From NCBI GenBank assembly GCA_041694155.1, contig JASMTS010000012.1:124001-188000 (forward strand): a stretch of 64,000 bases of DNA, written 5' to 3'. Position 1 is the first letter of the stretch, and the number at the start of each line of letters is the position of its first letter. Made by a program: the position numbers and the translations under genes. Origin of the DNA: JAAZVM01 sp041694155 (GTDB lineage Bacteria; Patescibacteriota; Gracilibacteria; BD1-5; UBA6164). The notes under the pieces are model-generated. The model did no database searches. It was not told the origin of the DNA and worked only from the letters and a program-made list of their open reading frames with translations. Below, one piece after another: positions 58,069-64,000 of this stretch.

Positions 58069-58124
58069 ATTAAATAAAATGGAGTAAGTCTAACAATTGC
58101 TGAAAAACAACCATTTTATTTAAT
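58069..58124 (+). promoter_or_regulatory. 14-bp hairpin between rpsL and rpsG
   Basis: ATTAAATAAAATGG (58069-58082) and CCATTTTATTTAAT (58111-58124) form a perfect 14-bp stem around a 28-base loop. It has no T-run, so it is not a standard terminator. In E. coli the rpsL-rpsG spacer is the uS7 translational-repressor site, so this could serve the same role. The structure is seen; the function is inferred. Confidence 0.6.
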
Positions 58125-58156
58125 AGTTATTTTATAATTGTTAAACAAACAAAAAC

Positions 58157-58591
58157 ATGAGACCAAATCAAAAAATGTGAATGTTAGAAAAATTTACTAA
58201 CTATGTTATGCTTGATGGTAAAAAAAGTGTTGCAGTAAAAATTATGAATGATACTTTTGATGAAATAAAAGCAAAAGGACAAAAAAATCCAAAAGCTATT
58301 TTTGATAAAGCATTAGAAAATATAATTCCAAAAATTGAAGTTAGACCAAAAAGAGTATGAGGTTCTATTTATCAAGTTCCTCAAGAAGTAAAACCAAAAA
58401 GACAACTTTTCTTAGCTTCAAAATGGATTATAGATTCTGCTAGAAGTAAAAAAGGTGCTTCTTTTGCTAAATTCTTAGCTAATGAATTAATAGAAGCAGC
58501 TAATGAAACTGGTAATGCTTATAAGAAAAAATTAGAAGTTTATAAAATGGCTGAAGCTAATAAAGCTTTTGCTAGATTTGCAAACAGATAA
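58157..58591 (+). CDS. rpsG: Ribosomal protein uS7
   Basis: 144 aa. Head-domain primary binder. MLEKFTNYVMLDGKKSVAVKIM, ALENIIPKIEVRPKRVGGSIYQVPQEVKPKRQ (seen in parts), and AFARFANR at the end. The N-terminus is about 10 residues shorter than in E. coli. No fusA or tuf gene follows, unlike the classical str operon. Confidence 0.97.
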
Positions 58592-58624
58592 TCAAATTTA
58601 ATTTAGTTAATAATTTTTTAAACA

Positions 58625-58897
58625 ATGGCTCACAAGAAAGCACAATGATCTACTAGTAATGGTAGAGATAGTAATGCCAAGAGATTGGGTGTTAAACTAT
58701 TTGGTGGACAAACAGCTGTTTCTGGAAATATTATATTAAAACAAAAAGGTAATAAATATTGGCCAGCTGAATGAGTTTCACAAGGTAAAGATTTTACATT
58801 ATTTGCTACTACTGATTGAAAAGTTACTTTTTTTGAGAAAAAAAGAAGAAGATTTGACGGTAGAGTTTTCAAAGATACTTATGTATCAGTTGTATAA
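58625..58897 (+). CDS. rpmA: Ribosomal protein bL27
   Basis: 90 aa. MAHKKAQGSTSNGRDSNAK, with the N-terminal arm reaching the peptidyl-transferase centre, then RLGVKLFGGQTAVSGNIILKQKG. No N-terminal cleavable leader of the Firmicutes type. Separated from rpsG by 33 bases; usual neighbour bL21 is absent here. Confidence 0.97.
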
Positions 58898-58898
58898 T

Positions 58899-58934
58899 AA
58901 AAAAAGAACAAGTTATAACTTGTTCTTTTTTTAT
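58899..58934. terminator. Bidirectional terminator after rpmA
   Basis: AAAAAGAACAAGTT / AACTTGTTCTTTTT stem with T-run; the minus-strand transferase gene stops just after it (58934-58936). Confidence 0.9.
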
Positions 58935-60112
58935 TATTTTATAATTTGTCATGGTAAAGTATATGTATCATTTTCGATTATTCTTCAAGGCATAGAATAA
59001 GACTTTATTCCTGTTTTTACATTATCTCATATAATAACTCATAGTTTATAAAGTCAGCTATCTACTAGTTTTCATTTTACCATTACTTTTATATTAGCTT
59101 TATCGTGTCTTAGGTTAGCACTTATAAATCCACCTCAAATATTTACATTGTTTCATATTATTGAGTCTCATATATAGCTTAGATGAGCTATATTTGTATG
59201 GTCTCATACAGAAGAGTTTTTTATCTCTACGGCATTTCACACTTTAGACTTTTGTCCTATAACAGTATTTCATCTTATATATGCATTTGGACCAATTGAG
59301 GCATGTTTTCATATATATACATTTCATTCAATATATGTTCATGATTTAATTACTGCTCATTCTTCAACTATTATATTTCATTTTATCATTACTCATTCTT
59401 CAATTATTCACTCTATTTTGTCTTTTTTTAATTTATCTAAGAAGTGATTATTAGCAGTTAGTATATCCCAAGGATATCATATATCTATAAAATCTTTTTT
59501 AATTGTAATAGCTTTTAAAGGGTACTGTTTTACATATTCATTGATAGCATCAGTTATTTCGTATTCTCACCTACTAGATCTTTCTAAATTGTCAGCTAGG
59601 TCTATTATTTTTGAATTAAATTTATAAACTCATAAATTAGCAAGATTTCATATAAACTCTGAAGGCTTTTCTACTATTTCTCTTACATTATTTTCAGAGT
59701 CTATTTTAAATATTCAATATTTTTCTGGTGTAACTACTTCTTTTACTAATACTCAGTATCAGTTGTGGTTTATTATTTCTTTTAAGTCTTTTTTGTTAAA
59801 TATTGAATCTCAATTTAATATTAAAACATCAAAATCTTTTTCTATTCACCTAATTGCTGCTCATGTTCATTTTTCATCTCATTGTTCGTGATAGTTTATA
59901 GGTACTCATTTGTAATTGTCTCACAAATGTTTAATTATTTTTTCTTTTTGGTACTTTACAACTATCGTTATCTCCATTACATCTTTGTAAATACTTTCTA
60001 TATTGTGTTCTAGTATAGTTTTTCAATATATTTTAATTAGTGGTTTTGGAGTAGTATATGTTATTGGTCTTAACCTGCTTCATTCTCATGCTGCTAATAT
60101 AATTGCTTTCAT
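58934..60112 (-). CDS. Sugar-1-phosphate nucleotidylyltransferase with left-handed beta-helix
   Basis: 392 aa. N-terminal nucleotidyltransferase: MKAIILAAGEGSRLRPIT (GxGTRLxPxT type), TPKPLIKI, a GDEKGTGAAI segment, LILNGDSIF and VEKPSE. C-terminal hexapeptide repeats (about 245-350: IEGNVYIGKHASIGPNAYI and similar) form a left-handed beta-helix with a GGGFI turn, as in GlmU-like bifunctional enzymes. Makes an activated sugar, sugar and acetyltransferase activity unsettled. Divergent from gyrA across 152 bases. Confidence 0.93.
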
Positions 60113-60264
60113 ATTTTAGTTATAAAAAAAGATAATATGTTTAATATTAATTTTTTATTTTTTTTTGTAAAGTTTGCTTTTAAAAAAGTAACTTTTGCTT
60201 GATTTAATCAAAAAAACAAGTATATTTTATGTATATATTTTATCAATTTTTAAGCTACTAAAAT

Positions 60265-62799
60265 ATGTCAGAAAAAGAAAATCCAAATTTAGAATCAAAC
60301 GAATATGATAACAATGATTATCAAGAAAATAATAATCAAAATGCAATAGTTTATACATGAGATAGTAATAGAAGTATAAAAGATGAAATGGAGTCTTGTT
60401 ATCTAGATTATGCCATGAGTGTTATAGTTTCTAGAGCATTACCAGATATAAGAGATTGATTCAAACCTGTTCATAGAAGAATACTTTATTCTATGCATGA
60501 ACAATGATTGAGATCAAGTGCTAAATTTAGAAAATCTGCTACAGTTGTCTGACATGTGCTTTGAAATTATCATCCACATGGTGATAGTTCAGTTTATGAA
60601 GCCATGGTAAGAATGGCTCAGGATTTTTCTTTGAGGTATCCATTAGTTCACGGTCAAGGTAACTTTGGTTCTATGGATTGAGATGGTGCTGCTGCATATA
60701 GATATACAGAAGCTAAGATGACAAAGCTAGCAGAATATATGCTTGCCGATATAGAAAAAGAAACAGTAGATTTTAGAGATAATTTTGATACTACCAAAAA
60801 AGAGCCTACAGTACTTCCTACAAGAATACCTAATTTGCTTATGAATTGAGTTATGGGTATTGCAGTAGGTATGGCAACAAATATTCCACCTCACAACTTA
60901 TGAGAACTATTAGATGCTACGGAATATTTATTAAAAGTACCTGATGAAGAAGATGTCACTATAGAAGATTTGATGCAATATGTAAAATGACCTGATTTTC
61001 CAACAGGGGGTATTATTTATGATAGAGATGCTATACTTACAGCATATTCTACTGGTAGATGATCTATTCCTGTTAGATGAGTAGCAAAAATTGAAGAAAA
61101 TAAAAAATGAAGAAGTATAATAAATATTTCAGAAGTACCTTATTGACTAAATAAAGCTAGTTTTGTTGAAAAAATAGCAGACTTAGTAAGAGACAAAAAA
61201 ATAGTTTGAATTTCTGACATTAGAGATGAGTCAAATAAAGAATCTGTAAGAGTAATTGTTGAAATAAAAAAAGATGCATTTCCTAAAAAAATATTAAATC
61301 AATTATATAAACTTACTCCATTACAAACTAGTTTTGGTTTTAATATGATTGCATTATGAGACAGATGAATGCAACCAAGATTATATAACTTAAAAGATTT
61401 TTTACTTGCTTTTATAAATCATAGAAAAGAAGTAGTAGAAAGAAGAACTAGATATGAATTAAGAATAGCAGAAGCAAGAGCTCATATATTAGAATGATTA
61501 AAAATAGCATTAGATAATATAGATGATGTTATAAAAGTAATAAGAGCTGCTTATGATGATGCTGAAGCTCAATTAATGAAATCTTTTGATTTATCAAGAC
61601 TTCAAGCTGAAGCTATAGTTGAGATGAAGCTTAGAAGACTGCAAGGTTTGGAAAAAGAAAAAATAGAAAAAGAATTATCAGAAAAACTTGCACTTATAGA
61701 TGATTTAAATGATATACTTGTTAAGCCAGAAAGAATAGTTTCTATAATAATAGAAGAATTAGACGAAATAAGAGATAAATTTTGAGATGAGAGAAGAACT
61801 CAAGTAAATGCTTGAAAAATTTGAGAATTTAACCCAAAAGATACTATTCCAAATGAAGAAGTATTTATAGTTCTTTCTAAAAATAGTTATGTTAAAAGGT
61901 TAAAATCAGATAGTTTTAGAACACAAAGAAGAGGAGGTAGATGAGTAAGTACTTGATCTAGAGAAGATGATGAAATCAAACTTATACTTTCTACATCAAA
62001 TCATAATGATATACTTTACTTTACTACTAAATGAAGGGTATTTACTCTTCCTGCTTATGAAATACCAGAAACAAGTAGAGTTGCTAAATGACAACCTATA
62101 ATAAATTTCTTATGATTACAAAAAGATGAAGAAATAGCTTCTATAATGGATATTTCTAGAGAAGAAAATAAATATTTATTTTTTGTTACTAAGAAATGAA
62201 CAGTTAAAAAATTAGAAATGGATCAAGTTAAAAACATAAGATCTAATGGACTTAGGGTTTTGACTGTAAAAGATTGAGATGATTTATCATGGGTAAAAAC
62301 AACTACATGAGATGACTCTATATTTATAGCCACTAGAGATGGTAAAGCTATACAATTTAGCGAAGATGATGTTAGGCCTATGTGAAGGGCAGCATCATGA
62401 GTAAGATGAATAAAGCTAAAAGATACTGATAATGTTATAGAAGTAGCTGTTGTTTATGAAGACCAAGAATATGTTTTTATAGTTACTGAAAATGGTATGT
62501 GAAAACTTACTTGTATAGAAGAATATAGAAATCAAAAGAGATGATGAACTTGAGTAAAAGCTATGGCTGTTACTCAAAAAACAGGTAAACTTATTTCGGC
62601 AGCAATGCTTAGTGAATATGATAGAAAAAAATCAGAAATGATATTAATATCAAAATCATGACAAACTATAAGAATGAGTTTTAAATGAATAAGAAAAACT
62701 TCTAGAGTTACTCAATGAGTAATTTTAACAAAGTTAAAATGATGAAAAGATAAAGTAGTAAGAGCTTCTATAGTTAGAGAGTGAGAAGAAGAAGAATAA
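60265..62799 (+). CDS. gyrA: DNA gyrase subunit A
   Basis: 844 aa. Breaks and rejoins DNA to add negative supercoils. A 40-residue Asn/Glu-rich N-terminus precedes SCYLDYAMSVIVSRALPDIRDGFKPVHRRILYSM, read in parts. The catalytic Tyr147 is in AYRYTEAKM. The quinolone region has HPHGDSSVYEAMVRMAQ, with Ser at the usual site. The C-terminal beta-pinwheel includes the gyrase-specific QRRGGRG box, so gyrase is favoured over ParC. Confidence 0.97.
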
Positions 62800-62804
62800 A
62801 ATAA

Positions 62805-62840
62805 AAAAATAACACCTTTAAAGGTGTTATTTTTTTATTT
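62805..62840. terminator. Bidirectional terminator after gyrA
   Basis: AAATAACACCTTTAAAGGTG-type palindrome, AATAACACCTTT / AAAGGTGTTATT, with T7. The minus-strand gene's stop (62835-62837) is in the T-run. Confidence 0.92.
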
Positions 62841-64000
62841 TATAGCATTTTCAAATTTACTATTTAATAGTTCCATTGTACTTGATCTAGGGTAATATCT
62901 TTCTATAAACATATTTTCTAGGTATGTTTCTCCATATATAAAGTCTCTTTGTTGATTTCCAGATACTTGTGTTTTATTGATATCTAATAGTTCTCATTTA
63001 AAGTCTTTTATATCATAAGTTGTTGGTATTTCATCTAAATCTAGTGATTTTAAAATAGAATTAAAAAATATTTTTACTTCATTTTGATTTAAATAATCTC
63101 CATCTAAATTAAATCATATTCATTCTACATTTGCTATACTATTAAAAATTTTATCTTTAATATTCCATAGCTTTGTAAGTCATACTTCATTTAGCATATT
63201 ATAAAAATTTATAATATTATCAATTGCTTCAGGAGAAGACTCTACTATTTGCTTTTCTTGTCTTGTAAGTTCTATCTTATTACCATTGTTTTCTATTATT
63301 CATAATTCAGGGTTGTATCATTTGTTTTCTACATTAGTATTGTGTGTATCAGTATTATATGAATTATTATTTGTTGAATTTTCTTGATTTTTTGTTTTTA
63401 CCTCTTTTTCTATATTTATTCATTTTTCTTTTATCAAATAATCTCTAAAACTAATATCTTTTCTGTTAGATGAGTAATAGTCATATAAATCTTCTATGTT
63501 TTCACTAGCATATTCTGTTTCAATTTGAGTAGTATAATTTTCAAATAGCTCTAATATTTGCTCCTTTTTCTCTTGATCTAGATTAACAAAATATTTTTCT
63601 ATTATTTCATTTTTAATCTCTTCTATTTCTTCATCAGTCTTTCATTGAATATTTTGGTTAAATATTTCATTTAATTTATCCCAATTAAGACTTTTAATAG
63701 TTTCTCACTCTTCATTATATTTATCTATAATTAGTAGATCTATGTATTCATCTTTTACTATTGATCATATATTATCTGTTTCTTCTATTTCTTCTCTTAA
63801 ATCTGTTTCTTGTTCTTCAAGTTTTTTACTAAATGATTCAGTTACTTTTTTTAAAATTTCCTCAATTTTACTCTCTTTTTCTTCTTCACTTAATCATTGG
63901 TACTCTAATTTTGTAGTTATTGTTAAATATATTATATTCATTTTTGTACCATTTAATTTTCAATCTCATAATACTCTATCAATAGTTTCATTTAATATAC
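62835..64000 (-). CDS. Coiled-coil-rich protein, C-terminal 388 residues, unknown
   Basis: The gene runs off the right edge; its start is not in the window. The visible part is Glu/Lys/Asn rich and helical, with coiled-coil stretches (EEEKESKIEEILKKVTESF, KKLEEQETDLREEIEE) and an EF-hand-like loop, LDGDYLNQNE, near the C-terminus. No transmembrane segment in the visible part. Many UGA glycines. It recalls the helical, acidic parts of the 1099-aa protein at 38674-41973, but I cannot show homology. Confidence 0.8.

Larger units (their letters stand above)
1..64000. other. UGA read as glycine throughout (genetic code 25)
   Basis: In-frame TGA codons occur in nearly every gene and fall on invariant glycines: IF-2 GHVDHGKT and DTPGH, the ThiI SGG loop, the SmpB core and the GyrA GRG motif. 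Tryptophan is TGG at conserved Trp sites, so TGA is not Trp. Genes end only in TAA or TAG. This is the code known for Gracilibacteria and Absconditabacteria. All coordinates below use it. Confidence 0.98.

Noticed and set aside
5814..64000. In-frame TGA as selenocysteine or as tryptophan
   Set aside because: TGA occurs many times per gene, at invariant glycines, with no SECIS-like need; conserved Trp sites use TGG.

Overview
The window comes from an AT-rich bacterial genome that reads UGA as glycine and uses only UAA and UAG as stops (NCBI code 25). Read with the standard code, almost every gene shatters; read with UGA=Gly, about 52 continuous genes appear. The proof is in invariant glycines. 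IF-2 has UGA at the Gly of its GHVDHGKT loop and of its DTPGH motif, and ThiI has UGA in its SGG PP-loop. This code, the low GC, the short intergenic gaps, the near absence of Shine-Dalgarno sites, pilin-like small membrane proteins and a giant surface protein point to a Patescibacteria/CPR member of the Gracilibacteria (BD1-5) or Absconditabacteria (SR1). I cannot tell these two apart from this window.

Layout. 1-5700: 3' end of an Fe/Mn superoxide dismutase, a secreted phosphodiester-glycosidase-like protein that never uses UGA (probably acquired), a small membrane protein, leuS, a 72-aa membrane protein and two tandem VirB2/T4SS-pilin-like proteins. 5814-10893: O-methyltransferase, thiI, M23 peptidase, smpB, serS. 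11007-23861: one giant gene for a secreted 4284-aa modular protein. 23890-29075 (minus): two secreted proteins, an O-antigen-ligase-like protein and a GT4 glycosyltransferase. 29184-31875 (plus): four tandem pilin-like membrane proteins and an overlapping HExxH metallopeptidase. 32076-37786: RNase J, a lipoprotein, pyrH, then rpmH-rnpA-yidC behind a good TTGACA/TATGAT promoter. 37867-44388: cell-surface cluster (LPQTG-ended protein, 1099-aa protein with a peptidoglycan-binding-like domain, small lipoprotein, Ser-linker protein with disulfide repeats). 44417-50214: ICMT-like methyltransferase, gmk-trmD, a membrane protein, tig, a repeat-like protein and a frameshifted jag. 50354-58897: translation block: infB, an orphan cyclic-nucleotide-binding domain, infA, rpmJ, rpsM, rpsK, rpsD, rpoA, rplQ, rplM, rpsI, rpsL, rpsG, rpmA. 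58934-64000: sugar-nucleotidyltransferase, gyrA and the 3' end of a coiled-coil-rich unknown gene.

How it works together. Housekeeping genes (tRNA charging and modification, ribosome rescue, initiation factors, ribosomal proteins, membrane insertion, gyrase, RNA decay) alternate with a large cell-surface investment: six pilin-like proteins in two loci, secreted or anchored proteins, glycan synthesis genes and the 12.9-kb giant gene. This fits an episymbiotic or predatory cell that attaches to a host, but that lifestyle is inference. Convergent genes are separated by shared hairpin terminators whose T-runs hold the opposing gene's stop codon. No tRNA, rRNA, CRISPR array, insertion sequence or prophage was seen. 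With UGA read as Gly, the longest gene-free stretch is only about 200 bases (31876-32075).
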